This document shows, in pieces, positions 24,044-32,716 of a stretch of DNA of 47,442 nt; position 1 is the first letter of the stretch, and every line of letters starts with the position of its first letter. Made by a program: the position numbers and the translations under genes. Source of the DNA: Mesorhizobium temperatum (GTDB lineage: Bacteria; Pseudomonadota; Alphaproteobacteria; Rhizobiales; Rhizobiaceae). The stretch lies in assembly GCF_002284575.1 (NCBI RefSeq), contig NZ_NPKJ01000060.1:1072-48513 (forward strand), in the 5' to 3' direction. Under the pieces are notes generated by a model that made no database searches, was not told where the DNA came from, and saw nothing but the letters and a program-made list of their open reading frames with translations.

Positions 24044-24718
24044 TCACGCAGGATGGCGGGCGGGCGGATGCTGATGCTCGGTCGCGTCGCGCAGTGTCAT
24101 CGCGGCTTCGGTTCGGTTGCTCACATTGAGCTTGGCGAGAATTCGCGTCATGTGATGCTTTATGGTTTTCTCGTGCAGGTTCAGCTGAAGACCGATCCGC
24201 TTGTTGCTCAATCCCGCGGCAACGAGCGTCAGGATCTCTCTTTCGCGACTGGTGAGTTCGGCCAGCACGTCGGCTTTCGCGGTCGCGGTTGATTGGGTAG
24301 ACAAGTCGACCAATACGCGCGCCGACAATTGCGGGCAAACATACCGTTCGCCCATCGCCACCGTGCGCAGTATGGCGGCCAGGGTTCGCGACCCGACACC
24401 CTTCAGGACATAGCCTCTTGCCCCGCTCTGCAATGCGGTCATGACGTGCTGGTTTTCCTCCGAAACGGTCAGCATCACGATTTTCAGATCCGGATGCCGC
24501 TCCAGAGCCGGTTCGATCGCGCTAAGGCCCCCTCCAGGCACCGAGATGTCCATCAGGAGAATATCGAGCTGCTGGTCTTCCGATATCCGCAAGGCGTCAT
24601 CTCTACTGCTGCCTTGGGCAACGATCTCGAACCCGCCGATCTGCTCGAGAGTGCGCACGACGCCCTCCCTGAACAGCGGATGGTCGTCGATGACGGCGAG
24701 CTTTATGGCGGCTGCCAT
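24044..24718 (-). CDS. NarL/LuxR-type response regulator
   Basis: A 224-residue protein. The receiver domain at about 1-125 has the acidic pocket (VIDDH), the phospho-acceptor in LLMDISVPGG and a conserved Lys in LKGVG. A LuxR-type HTH lies at about 150-210 (LTSREREILTLVAAGLSNKRIGLQL). It is coupled to the kinase gene: the kinase stop TGA and this ATG share one base. It should bind DNA when phosphorylated by that kinase; targets are unknown, with the neighbouring small exported protein genes as candidates. Confidence 0.92.
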   Translation of the reverse strand: MAAAIKLAVIDDHPLFREGVVRTLEQIGGFEIVAQGSSRDDALRISEDQQLDILLMDISVPGGGLSAIEPALERHPDLKIVMLTVSEENQHVMTALQSGARGYVLKGVGSRTLAAILRTVAMGERYVCPQLSARVLVDLSTQSTATAKADVLAELTSREREILTLVAAGLSNKRIGLQLNLHEKTIKHHMTRILAKLNVSNRTEAAMTLRDATEHQHPPARHPA

Positions 24719-26214
24719 CACGCCTGTCCTATTTCAACTATGTTGAGAACCATTTTCACCACCGTGCCATTCTGTGAAGATGTTACAGCAAATTGGCCGC
24801 CGATGCTTTCTACCCGCTCACGCAGCCCGATGAGCCCCAGCCGTTCAGGGTGGATGATCTTCGGGTCGAAACCTGGGCCGGTGTCGGAAACATCGATAGA
24901 AACGCGCTCCCCGTCGAAATGTTTCGCGACCGATTGACCGGCACCCCCGGCGTGGCGGAAGCCGTTGTTCAGCGCCTCCTGAATGAAGCGAAAGATGCAG
25001 ATCTTGGCCGCTGGTGACAAGGGTGCGTGCCCCCCCGTCATGGACAGCATCACTTTGACGCCGGTTCGCTCTTCGTGCGCTCGCACGGCAAGCTCGAGGA
25101 TTTCCGTCAACTCGGCATTCTCGACATGCGGCAGCATAAGGCCCTTGCTGACATTCCTGATTTCTCGCATCGCATCGTCCAAATTGGCTTTGACTGCCTG
25201 CAATTCCCGTGCGCGCGCCGCAGCCGGCGTGGCAGAATCGGCAAGCACGGGGCTGTCGATCCCCAGCGCCGCGAGGGCAACCAGTTGCGCCGGCCCGTCG
25301 TGCAGGTCCGCGCCGATCCGCCTGAGGTAACGTTCGTTAAGCGCCGTGGCGCGTTGCGAAGCACGCTGCACCCGCAGTCTCAACATTCTGTTTTGAGCAA
25401 CCAGGTCGGAAAGCTCGGCAATGCGCCGCTTCAACGAGTGGCTCTGGGAACGAATCGTGCGGCTGCCACGAAAAACGATTGCCGAAAGCCCAAGGAAAAA
25501 AATTGCGGTAACGGCAGCGACATCGAACCAGGTTCGAACGAGTGCCTGCCGCAGGTCCTTTTCAAAATCGGTGGCGATCTCGTCGAATTGCAAAACAGCC
25601 ACGACTTCGCCCGACCACGGCTGAAGCATCGGATTAAAGATTTCAAGAAGACGCAAGCCGCTGTCCCTCTCAGCCTGGTTATCATAGTGCCTGTCCAATT
25701 CAGCAACTATGTCGCCTGCGAATGCGGCCCGCAGATTGTCGCTGAGTGGAAAGCGCTTCCCGACCAAATTTTTATTGGTTGAATAGAGGATGGTGCCGTC
25801 GCGGCGCCAGAGCTTGAAGGATTCGAGCCTTGTGCCGAGTGCGCCTTGTCCCAGCGTTTCATCCAGCGCGTGGGCAACGCTCTCGTCGAGCACTTCGCTC
25901 CTGCGCATGTCGGGGAGCAGCGGCGCGATAACGCTGTCGACGTAAAGAGCGGTCGCAGAAGCCGAGTTCCGGGTGACCGCGGCTTCTATCTGGCTTGTCA
26001 CGGAAATTCCCACCACGATCATCGCCGACAGCGAGAATAACCCGCCGGCGAGCAGAAACTGAGTGGCCAGCGACAGTGCATTCCATCGATCGATCAGTCT
26101 TGTCGCTCTGTATGGCGCCATATCCCCAACGGCCTGGTCGGCGGCGCGTCGCGCCAGCGGCATGATTCGAGAGAACCGGCCAATCTGTCGTCGAACGACG
26201 CTAAGCGACGCCAT
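24718..26214 (-). CDS. Membrane histidine kinase, NarX/DegS type (HisKA_3)
   Basis: About 498 residues. A first membrane helix (FLLAGGLFSLSAMIVVGISV), a periplasmic sensor of about 170 residues and a second helix (AAVTAIFFLGLSAIVF) come first. A coiled linker, the HisKA_3 dimer domain with phospho-His in GADLHDGPAQLVALAAL and an ATPase domain (FIQEALNNGFRHAG, then GxGFD and GLIGLRERVE) follow. The start is uncertain: ATG 26214 lacks a clear site, and ATG 26121 with GGGG upstream is possible. It is paired with the response regulator in one operon. The ligand is unknown. Confidence 0.9.
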   Translation of the reverse strand: MASLSVVRRQIGRFSRIMPLARRAADQAVGDMAPYRATRLIDRWNALSLATQFLLAGGLFSLSAMIVVGISVTSQIEAAVTRNSASATALYVDSVIAPLLPDMRRSEVLDESVAHALDETLGQGALGTRLESFKLWRRDGTILYSTNKNLVGKRFPLSDNLRAAFAGDIVAELDRHYDNQAERDSGLRLLEIFNPMLQPWSGEVVAVLQFDEIATDFEKDLRQALVRTWFDVAAVTAIFFLGLSAIVFRGSRTIRSQSHSLKRRIAELSDLVAQNRMLRLRVQRASQRATALNERYLRRIGADLHDGPAQLVALAALGIDSPVLADSATPAAARARELQAVKANLDDAMREIRNVSKGLMLPHVENAELTEILELAVRAHEERTGVKVMLSMTGGHAPLSPAAKICIFRFIQEALNNGFRHAGGAGQSVAKHFDGERVSIDVSDTGPGFDPKIIHPERLGLIGLRERVESIGGQFAVTSSQNGTVVKMVLNIVEIGQA

Positions 26215-26421
26215 CTTTGATCTGCAACTGATCAATCGCTAGGGAACTTAGGGCTTTATGGGCTGGACGGAAACCGCACCGGCGGGTTTTTTCGCATAAA
26301 CTCCACTGCCCTCGTTGAGCGAGGCAGCAAGCCATGACGCGCCAACTCCGACGCTTTCGATCCTTCGGCACAGATGGTGCAACGCCTGATCGCCCGCGCG
26401 GCAGACGATGCGGCGGGTTTT

Positions 26422-26613
26422 TCACTTCCGTTCGCGCAAGGCTCTCACTGCTTGAGTAAGGGTCATCCGATCGTTGCCGTTCTTTTTGATCAGCTTACTG
26501 ACCTGGCTGGGCGAAACGCCATTTTCTCGTGCGAAATGTTCCACCTCGTAATACTCGTCCACTGACAGGCGGTCGTGGTCGAGGAAGTCTCGATTGCACT
26601 TGTTGTCGGCCAT
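26422..26613 (-). CDS. DUF3606 protein
   Basis: A 63-residue soluble protein matching DUF3606: an N-terminal MADNK, a short acidic stretch DEYYEVEHFAREN, then a helix-turn-helix-like GVSPSQVSKLIKKNG. The family is frequent in Rhizobiales and is often linked to stress-related small-gene clusters; its biochemical role is unknown. AGGAGAAAGG precedes the ATG. Two GC hairpins with T-runs on the plus strand (near 26270-26291 and 26396-26425) lie downstream. Confidence 0.85.
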   Translation of the reverse strand: MADNKCNRDFLDHDRLSVDEYYEVEHFARENGVSPSQVSKLIKKNGNDRMTLTQAVRALRERK

Positions 26614-26925
26614 TTCCTTTCTCCTGGCGAAGCCTAACAGTGGTCTGAATGTCGGTTAGAAACAGGCTGGATGAGGGTGGTGGACACTCCTCTCCATGAG
26701 ATCCTCCCGTAAACTTGCGGCGAACGAATGCGAGCGGTCGCGGTTCCGGGCGGATCGATAGCCGGACCCATGCGCGCGGCAGGTCAGACTTAAGTCCAAT
26801 GGCAAGGTCTCTCGGATCGGACTGAAGCCCAGCCAAGGAACATTTGCAGCGGCCTGATGTTTCGATGAGTCTGGCGCGAAGATGATGCCAAAAGAGCTCA
26901 GCTAAAGTCACATAAGGAGGCAACT
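26614..26925. other. Spacer between divergent genes
   Basis: No gene is seen. It should contain the divergent promoters of the DUF3606 and DUF1236 genes. The AAGGAGG at the end belongs to the DUF1236 gene. Confidence 0.45.
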
Positions 26926-27225
26926 ATGAAAATGCGACTTTCCACTGTAGCCGCGGGATTTCTGCTATTGGCAGGTGTCGGCGACGCTGCCGCTCAGGAC
27001 GTGATCATCGCGCCTGAGCAGGAGACCGTCATCAGGGAATATGTGGAAAAGCAGCCGCTCGCATCGGTGGAACTCCCTGGGGTGGAGCTCAATATCGGCT
27101 CAACGCTGCCCGACACGGTCGAGCTTCATGAAGTTCCCGACGTCGAATACCGCTACGTCGTCGTCGACAATCAGACCGTTATCGTTGATCCAGGCACACG
27201 CAAGATCGTCAAAATCATTCGGTGA
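26926..27225 (+). CDS. Exported DUF1236 protein, minimal form
   Basis: A 99-residue protein: Sec signal peptide at residues 1-24 (cleavage after AAA-Q) and then the DUF1236 domain alone, ending YRYVVVDNQTVIVDPGTRKI. This tail is alignable with that of the longer DUF1236 protein at 22069-22719, so the two are paralogues differing by the repeat insert. AAGGAGG lies before the ATG. Periplasmic, function unknown. Confidence 0.87.
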   Translation: MKMRLSTVAAGFLLLAGVGDAAAQDVIIAPEQETVIREYVEKQPLASVELPGVELNIGSTLPDTVELHEVPDVEYRYVVVDNQTVIVDPGTRKIVKIIR

Positions 27226-27301
27226 CCTGAACGACTTGGGGAGGAGACGCCCGCCGCTTCGAAATTGAGCGGCGGGCGACTGTGCTATAGGCAGTGTCAA
27301 A

Positions 27302-27745
27302 ATGCGAACAATCAGCAAACTTTTCGATTCTCACGACCAGGCAGCGCGTGCCGTTGCCGCGCTTCAGGCGGCAGGAGTTTCTCACGAACAGATCAGCGTC
27401 ATCGGACCTTACGACGACGAAATCGGCGCTGTCTTGCGCGGTCCGGGCGGTGCCGCCCTTGGCGCGGCAGCTGGACTGTTAATCGGCCTGAGTGCCTTTG
27501 GAACCACCGGCATTGATCCTGTCGGATCGGTGGCTGGCATGGTCCTCGTCGGTGGAGCCTGCGGCGGCTTTGCTGGTGGGCTTCTCCAGGCATTCGCCGA
27601 TGTTGCCAAGAAACCGGGTGAGCCGAACGTTGTACAAGGCGTCATTTTGGTGATGGCGCATGTCGATGAAAAGCAGGCCGATACCGCGCAGGCAGTGCTC
27701 GAAAATCCCGTTCACGTAACGCAACTCGTGGCCACAGCCGGGTGA
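27302..27745 (+). CDS. General stress protein 17M/YflT-like membrane protein
   Basis: A 147-residue protein. The N-terminal 30 residues (KLFDSHDQAARAVAALQAAG, then ISVIG) are the YflT/general stress protein 17M signature. A Gly/Ala-rich stretch at about 50-100 can form two membrane helices, and the C-terminus is soluble and beta-like. Many rhizobia carry such proteins in osmotic or general stress regulons, so control by EcfG-type sigma is possible, but I did not identify a promoter. The ribosome site is weak (GGCAG). Confidence 0.75.
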   Translation: MRTISKLFDSHDQAARAVAALQAAGVSHEQISVIGPYDDEIGAVLRGPGGAALGAAAGLLIGLSAFGTTGIDPVGSVAGMVLVGGACGGFAGGLLQAFADVAKKPGEPNVVQGVILVMAHVDEKQADTAQAVLENPVHVTQLVATAG

Positions 27746-27850
27746 GCTGCGTCGGGTTGGTGTCGCGCAAGACTGTTTCCCGGCTTATGGCCCACGAATC
27801 GCATTCAGATCGGCACTTCTCGCTGAACCATCAGTTTTCCCTCTGATGGT

Positions 27851-29023
27851 TCACGAGGCGGGAAGCGTCTGCTCGACCAGATTGACGTAGTAGCGCAACA
27901 CTATCGGCACGATCTCGTCATTGAAGACGTAGCGATCGCCATGCAGCCCCTCGCCGGGACCGACATCGCCGACGCCAATCCACGCGTAGCAGCCGCCTGC
28001 CTCGCGGATCATGAAGGCGAAATCCTCGCAGCCGAGGCTCGGGCTGAACTCGGTCGTGACGTTCTCCCTCCCGACGGCGGCGGCGGCCGCCTCGACCGCG
28101 CGGGCCGTGGCAATCGCCGTGTTGATGAGCGGCGGATAGCCCTTCTTGTAGTCGAGCGTGGCCTTGAGCGAATGGGCTGCGGCAATGCCCCCGGCGATCT
28201 CGCCGATCAGCTTCTCGCAATGATCGGAATGACCGGGCTCGAAAAAGCGGCAGGTGCCTTGCAGCCAGACCTTGCCAGGCACGATGTTGCCGACATTGCC
28301 GCCATGGATCTGAGTGAGGCTGACGACCAGCGCGCTTTGCGGATCGACCGAGCGGCTGACAATGCGCTGGACGGCCTGGACAAAGGCGCCCGCGGCCAGG
28401 ATCGGGTCGTCGCCGAGCTGCGGCATGGCGGCATGCGCGCCAATGCCCTCGAAGGTCAGCTCGAAATTGTCGACGGCGGCCATCTGCGCTCCAACGCGAG
28501 CCGCGATCGCCCCCAGTCTGACGCCCGGCCAGTTGTGGACGGCATACATCGCCTCGACTGGGAAACGCCTCAACAGGCCGTCTTCGATCATGCGCAAGCT
28601 GCCGCCTTCGTTTTCTTCGGCTGGCTGGAAGATGAAGTAGACGATGCCGTCGAAGGCGCGGGATTGGCTGAGCAGCCTGGCGGCGCCGAGCAGCATGGCG
28701 GTGTGGCCGTCATGGCCGCAGGCGTGCATCACGCCCTCATTCCTGGACGCATAGGGCAAGCCGGTCCTCTCCACGACCGGAAGCGCGTCCAGCTCGGCGC
28801 GGAGACCGATGGCGCGCACCCCCGTGCCGCTGCGCAGGACGCCGACAACCCCAGTGCCGCCGATCCCCTCATGCACCTCATCGAAGCCGAAGGCGCGCAG
28901 TTTCTCGGCAACGAAACGTGCCGTTTCGTTCTCATCGAATCCGAGTTCGGGATTGGAATGGATGTGGTGGCGCCAGGCTATCACCTCTGGCGTCAAGGCG
29001 GCGATGGGGTCATTATGCAGCAC
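27851..29023 (-). CDS. M20 family amidohydrolase (hippurate/N-acyl amino acid type)
   Basis: A 390-residue metallopeptidase-like enzyme with the two-metal motifs MHACGHDGHTAM, FQPAEENEGG and the distal GCEDFAFM, plus a lid domain (VDNFELTFEGIGAHAAMPQLG). It hydrolyses N-acyl or amide bonds, for example hippurate or N-acetyl amino acids. The GTG start at 29023 is chosen because GGAAGGAG lies upstream and the start fits the family length; the longer frame adds an unrelated 61 residues. It is divergent from an AraC-type regulator, which probably controls it. Confidence 0.9.
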   Translation of the reverse strand: MLHNDPIAALTPEVIAWRHHIHSNPELGFDENETARFVAEKLRAFGFDEVHEGIGGTGVVGVLRSGTGVRAIGLRAELDALPVVERTGLPYASRNEGVMHACGHDGHTAMLLGAARLLSQSRAFDGIVYFIFQPAEENEGGSLRMIEDGLLRRFPVEAMYAVHNWPGVRLGAIAARVGAQMAAVDNFELTFEGIGAHAAMPQLGDDPILAAGAFVQAVQRIVSRSVDPQSALVVSLTQIHGGNVGNIVPGKVWLQGTCRFFEPGHSDHCEKLIGEIAGGIAAAHSLKATLDYKKGYPPLINTAIATARAVEAAAAAVGRENVTTEFSPSLGCEDFAFMIREAGGCYAWIGVGDVGPGEGLHGDRYVFNDEIVPIVLRYYVNLVEQTLPAS

Positions 29024-29129
29024 GACGCTCTCCTTCCATGCCGGCAACGGGCGGTTTGATCCGGAATCACGATTAGAAGGTCGCACAAGCGGCGTCTTGA
29101 ACCAGATTGACCGCAGCAGAGAGAAAGAC

Positions 29130-29948
29130 GTGGACGCGACCGAGACCAGGAAATACTGGCGCCATCCCTGCTTCCCGGACCTTGGCCTGTTCAAGGCGCG
29201 CTTCACGCGGCACCGCTACGAGTTGCACACCCATCCAACCTATGTGATCGCCTTGATCACAGCTGGTTGCGAACGCATCCGCATCGGACGCCACAGCGTT
29301 CTTGCTCCGGCAGGCACCATTGCCATTGTGAATCCCGAGGAGTGGCATGACGGGGAACAAGGTGCGGATGGAGGCTGGGCCTACCGGACGTTTTATCCCT
29401 CGGTGCCGCTGATGGCGGGGCTCGCGCGCGAGTTGGGCGGAGATGTCGATCCGGTCTTCTTGCACGCGATCATCGAGGACAGCGATCTCGCCGAAGCATT
29501 GGTGGCGGCGCATGAAGGTTCTACGTCCCAGGACGCAACGAAAGCCGAGGCGTCGCTGCTCGTCGCCCTGAGGCATCTCATCGTTCGGCACGGCGATTGG
29601 AGCGGGCGATCCGAAGCGATCGAAAGCTCGGGATCGCGACAGAGGTTCTCGCTCTACGAGGATCTTGTCGAAAGCCAACTTGGCTCGCAACTTGACCTGC
29701 AGCGGCTTGCCGACGCCGCGCGCGTCACCCGGTTCCAGGTCATCCGGGATTTCAAGAAAGCGATTGGCCTGACGCCCGCGGCCTATATCCGCGACCGGAG
29801 ACTGCGTCGCGCCAGTTCCTTGATCGAACAAGGGCTCGGCCTCGCCGATGCCGCGATTGCGGCAGGTTTCGCCGACCAGAGCCATCTTTCCCGCTCGTTC
29901 CGGGCGACGCGCGGCATGACACCTGGCATGTATAGGAGAGGAGGCTGA
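29130..29948 (+). CDS. AraC-family transcriptional regulator
   Basis: A 272-residue protein. The N-terminal cupin-like AraC ligand domain (HTHPTYVIALITAGCERIRIG, then NPEEWHDG) and two C-terminal HTH motifs (LADAARVTRFQVIRDFKKAIG, and DQSHLSRSFRATRGMTPGMYR) are present. The GTG start at 29130 with GAGAGAAAG upstream gives a normal length. It faces away from the M20 hydrolase across about 106 bases, the classical arrangement for a local activator. The inducer is probably an amide, amino acid derivative or related compound, by inference only. Confidence 0.9.
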   Translation: MDATETRKYWRHPCFPDLGLFKARFTRHRYELHTHPTYVIALITAGCERIRIGRHSVLAPAGTIAIVNPEEWHDGEQGADGGWAYRTFYPSVPLMAGLARELGGDVDPVFLHAIIEDSDLAEALVAAHEGSTSQDATKAEASLLVALRHLIVRHGDWSGRSEAIESSGSRQRFSLYEDLVESQLGSQLDLQRLADAARVTRFQVIRDFKKAIGLTPAAYIRDRRLRRASSLIEQGLGLADAAIAAGFADQSHLSRSFRATRGMTPGMYRRGG

Positions 29949-30019
29949 GTGCTCCCAAAAGGAGACGCTTGCGCGCGGAAATTTGCTGCGCGATGGTGAA
30001 GTTGGGCTTGGGGGGAATC

Positions 30020-30454
30020 ATGCGAAAAATCCTGGTATCGACGACGCTGCTGCTCGCGGCAGCCCTGTCCGCAACCGCCGCGTACGCGCTGGACGCCAGC
30101 GGCACCCCGGTTGTCGTGACCCCGCTTGCCTCGCGCACCGAGACGGCGTCCGGCCAGCCGATCACGCTGCCGCAGAAAAACGTGCAGGTCCTGGTTTCGT
30201 CCTTTGAGATTGCGCCGGGCGCGACCTTGCCGGTCCACAAGCACCCGTTTCCCCGCTATGCCTATGTCCAGGGTGGAACGCTTCAGGTCACCAATGTCGA
30301 GACCGGCAAGAGCACCACATACAAGTCAGGCGATTTCATCATCGAAATGATCGGGCAGTGGCATCAGGCCACCAATGTCGGCGCCGATCCGGTCAAGCTG
30401 CTGGTCATCGACCAGGTCGAAGAAGGCACCAAGAACACAGTGTTGCGCCAGTAG
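30020..30454 (+). CDS. Exported single-domain cupin
   Basis: A 144-residue protein with a Sec signal peptide (about residues 1-23, MRKILVSTTLLLAAALSATA). One cupin fold follows with the metal-type motif PVHKHPFPRYAYVQGG and the second motif GQWHQATNVG, so a metal site is likely. GGGGG before the ATG sets the start. It lies 71 bases after the araC-type gene in the same direction. Periplasmic sensing, binding or enzymatic roles are all possible. Confidence 0.85.
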   Translation: MRKILVSTTLLLAAALSATAAYALDASGTPVVVTPLASRTETASGQPITLPQKNVQVLVSSFEIAPGATLPVHKHPFPRYAYVQGGTLQVTNVETGKSTTYKSGDFIIEMIGQWHQATNVGADPVKLLVIDQVEEGTKNTVLRQ

Positions 30455-30485
30455 CTGGCAACAGTCGTGGCTGCCAGCCGGCTGC

Positions 30486-31046
30486 TCACTTCGCCACCGC
30501 GCTCACCCGGTCCGCGGCAGCGGCCAGCACGGCGCGGTCGCCCTCCTCGTACAGGCGGCGGATGGCGATGGCGCTGACGCGCCAGCCTTCGGGCGTCCGC
30601 ACCAGCCGGTGGAGATAGCTGGCGCCGACCGTCCAGAACCGGGCGTCGATCCAGTGGCTGGCGCGGACATGGCTGCGCGCAACCGCATCGTTGCCCGCGC
30701 CTTCGACAACGATGTTGGTGATGAGGTGCTGGGTGGCGTCGAAGCCCGGCAGCAGATCTTGCCACTGAGCCATCAACGAGTCGCGATCGCTGGTCGCCAC
30801 CTCGCCACCGAAAAGGCTCGTATAGTCGGTCGTGACGCGGGCCGCGAGATAGGATTTGACCCGGTTCCATTCGCGCAAATCGGCATAAAGGCCGATCCCC
30901 GCCACTGCCTCGGCGATGGCGGTCCTGTCTTCTACCGTCAGCGCAGCCGTCGACTGCGTGGTGCTCAGGGCCGGCGCACAGGTGGCGGTAGACGTCGCGG
31001 CAAAAACTGCCGAGGCCAAGACGTGCCGGCGGGTGACGGGGCTCAT
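30486..31046 (-). CDS. Tat-exported NTF2-like (SnoaL) protein
   Basis: A 186-residue protein. It begins MSPVTRRHVLASAVFAA, a twin-arginine-type signal. The mature part is an NTF2-like cone fold with an acidic pocket, reading TAIAEAVAGIGLYADLREW, then TDYTSLFGGE and HWIDARFWTVGASYLHRLV. GGGAGGCAGGA precedes the ATG, which overlaps the hydrolase stop as ATGA. It probably acts with that hydrolase in the periplasm on a small organic substrate. Catalysis is not proven, since many members are non-enzymatic. Confidence 0.82.
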   Translation of the reverse strand: MSPVTRRHVLASAVFAATSTATCAPALSTTQSTAALTVEDRTAIAEAVAGIGLYADLREWNRVKSYLAARVTTDYTSLFGGEVATSDRDSLMAQWQDLLPGFDATQHLITNIVVEGAGNDAVARSHVRASHWIDARFWTVGASYLHRLVRTPEGWRVSAIAIRRLYEEGDRAVLAAAADRVSAVAK

Positions 31047-32023
31047 TGTCCTGCCTCCCCTGCACTGCCCAGCGTGGTGCGGAAATGCGCGGCGACGGCG
31101 TCGGTCGCCGCCTCCACCGGCACGGCGCCGTCGTAGAAATCGAACTGGGTCACATTGTCGAGCCACAGTTCCTGCTTCGGCCCGGTCAGTCGCGCGTAAA
31201 ATTTGTGCGCACCCTGCGGGATGGCAGCCGCCTCGCTATGCACCATCAGGAAGGGCCGATGCAGGCGCGGAGCAGCCTGGATCGCGTCGAATGTCAGCCA
31301 GCCGCGCCAGAAGGCCGGATCGGCCTCGTTGCGCCAGGCCGGGATCATCCCGCGATCGGCCTCGGTGTAGTAAGGCACCTTGAACATGATCGCCCGCTGG
31401 TCGGTCAGGCTGGCGGCGGGCAGGAATGCCTGCTTGCCGGTGCGGCGATAGGCGGCCTCGGCCGCATTGCCCGCGGCTTCAAGCCTGGCGACCCCGTCCT
31501 TGCCGCGATAGGTCTGCTCGACCACCTCGGCATCGTGCAGCCAGGGCGCGACGAGGGCGACCGACTTGATCGCGGCATCTTTAGCGGCGGCAGTGACCAT
31601 GTAGCCGGAGCTGGCGCAAATGCCGAGCCCGCCGATGCGGTCCTTGCTGACCTCGGGCCGGGTTGCGAGATAGGCGACCGCCGCTTCGATGTCGGCGATC
31701 TTGGCGCCGGGATCCTCGTATTGGCGACGTGCGCCGCCGCTTTCGCCCCAGCCGCGGAAGTCGAAGGTCAAGGCGACGAACCCGCGGTCGGCCATCTCGC
31801 GGGCGTAGCGGGCGGCCATCTGTTCCTTCACCGTCATCCATGCGCCGGTCACGACCAGCGCGGGCTGAGCTTTCGCCGGGTCCATATCCTCGGGCAGATA
31901 GAGATCGCCGACGATCTGCTCGCCGTGCGAGGCGAAAGTGACGCGCTCGACGCGCGGTGCGGCGAAGGCACTGGAGCCGAGCGCGACGGCGGTGGCCGCG
32001 GCTAGCGTCAGGATTTTCAACAT
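31043..32023 (-). CDS. Exported alpha/beta hydrolase, dienelactone-hydrolase-like
   Basis: A 326-residue protein with a Sec signal peptide (residues 1-21, cleaved after AFA). It has the alpha/beta-hydrolase core with TFDFRGWGESGG and a nucleophile elbow GICASSGYM, where Cys or Ser could act; the motif G-x-C-x-S is close to the dienelactone hydrolase type. Late helices hold HSEAAAIPQGAHKFY, which includes the likely catalytic His. AAAGGAG before the ATG. Middle gene of a three-gene operon with two NTF2-like proteins. Confidence 0.85.
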   Translation of the reverse strand: MLKILTLAAATAVALGSSAFAAPRVERVTFASHGEQIVGDLYLPEDMDPAKAQPALVVTGAWMTVKEQMAARYAREMADRGFVALTFDFRGWGESGGARRQYEDPGAKIADIEAAVAYLATRPEVSKDRIGGLGICASSGYMVTAAAKDAAIKSVALVAPWLHDAEVVEQTYRGKDGVARLEAAGNAAEAAYRRTGKQAFLPAASLTDQRAIMFKVPYYTEADRGMIPAWRNEADPAFWRGWLTFDAIQAAPRLHRPFLMVHSEAAAIPQGAHKFYARLTGPKQELWLDNVTQFDFYDGAVPVEAATDAVAAHFRTTLGSAGEAGQ

Positions 32024-32085
32024 CGCAAGTCTCCTTTGGCTTGGAGCGAGAAACGCGGCGCGACGGATTTAGGAAGGCCGGCGTC

Positions 32086-32589
32086 TCAGCGGTCGTGCGC
32101 CAGTCGGCCGGGCAGTGGCTTCAGCGGGTAATGCGTCCAGTAGAAGGCGTCCGACTGGTACATGTCGGTCAAGAAATTCTGTGCCTCGGCGATCTTGCCG
32201 TCCTTGATGCGAAACATCAGGGCGTAGAGCTGGTCGATCTCGGGACCTGAGCCGACGTTCGACCAGCCGCGATGGATGTCGACGACGAGATCGCCTTGCG
32301 CCTGGAAGAAGATCGGCTCAGCCTTGAATTTGCCGTCGGCCAGGCCACGAAAGAAGGCGACCACTTCCTCCGGCCCGCGCTTGTCGCCGGCCAGCGGATG
32401 ATGGCCGGGAATGCGCCACACGATGTCGGGCGCGAGGAAGGGCCGGACGGCCTCCGGGTTCCCGGTCGCGTAAGCTGCGTAATAGTCCTTGATCAGCTGG
32501 ATGTTGCGGTCTTCCTGAGGACCGCCGCTCGCGGGGGCGGCGGATACCGCCAGGAGAGCGCCGGCGGCGAGCGAAGCGAGCCTGGTCAT
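32086..32589 (-). CDS. Exported NTF2-like (SnoaL) protein
   Basis: A 167-residue protein with a signal peptide (MTRLASLAAGALLAVSAAPA). The NTF2-like domain is recognisable from IQLIKDYYAAYATGNPEAVRPFLAPDIVWRIPG, quoted here only by its key parts: YYAAYATGN and IVWRIPGHHPLAG. GGAGACAGGA lies upstream. First gene of the operon with the hydrolase and the second NTF2-like gene, and divergent from a LysR regulator that probably controls all three. Confidence 0.85.
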   Translation of the reverse strand: MTRLASLAAGALLAVSAAPASGGPQEDRNIQLIKDYYAAYATGNPEAVRPFLAPDIVWRIPGHHPLAGDKRGPEEVVAFFRGLADGKFKAEPIFFQAQGDLVVDIHRGWSNVGSGPEIDQLYALMFRIKDGKIAEAQNFLTDMYQSDAFYWTHYPLKPLPGRLAHDR

Positions 32590-32716
32590 CAGTCCTGTCT
32601 CCTTGCCTGTTCGAGCCGTCGCAACAGCGATGCCCATTCGTCGGACCCAACATGAGGCTTTTTGTTCACCGGAAAAACCCGTATAGTTCGACAAGGCTAT
32701 TTGGAATATCCTCACA

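Noticed and set aside
27941..29059. 372-codon plus-strand frame opposite the M20 hydrolase
   Set aside because: Antisense shadow; the minus strand carries all M20 metal motifs.
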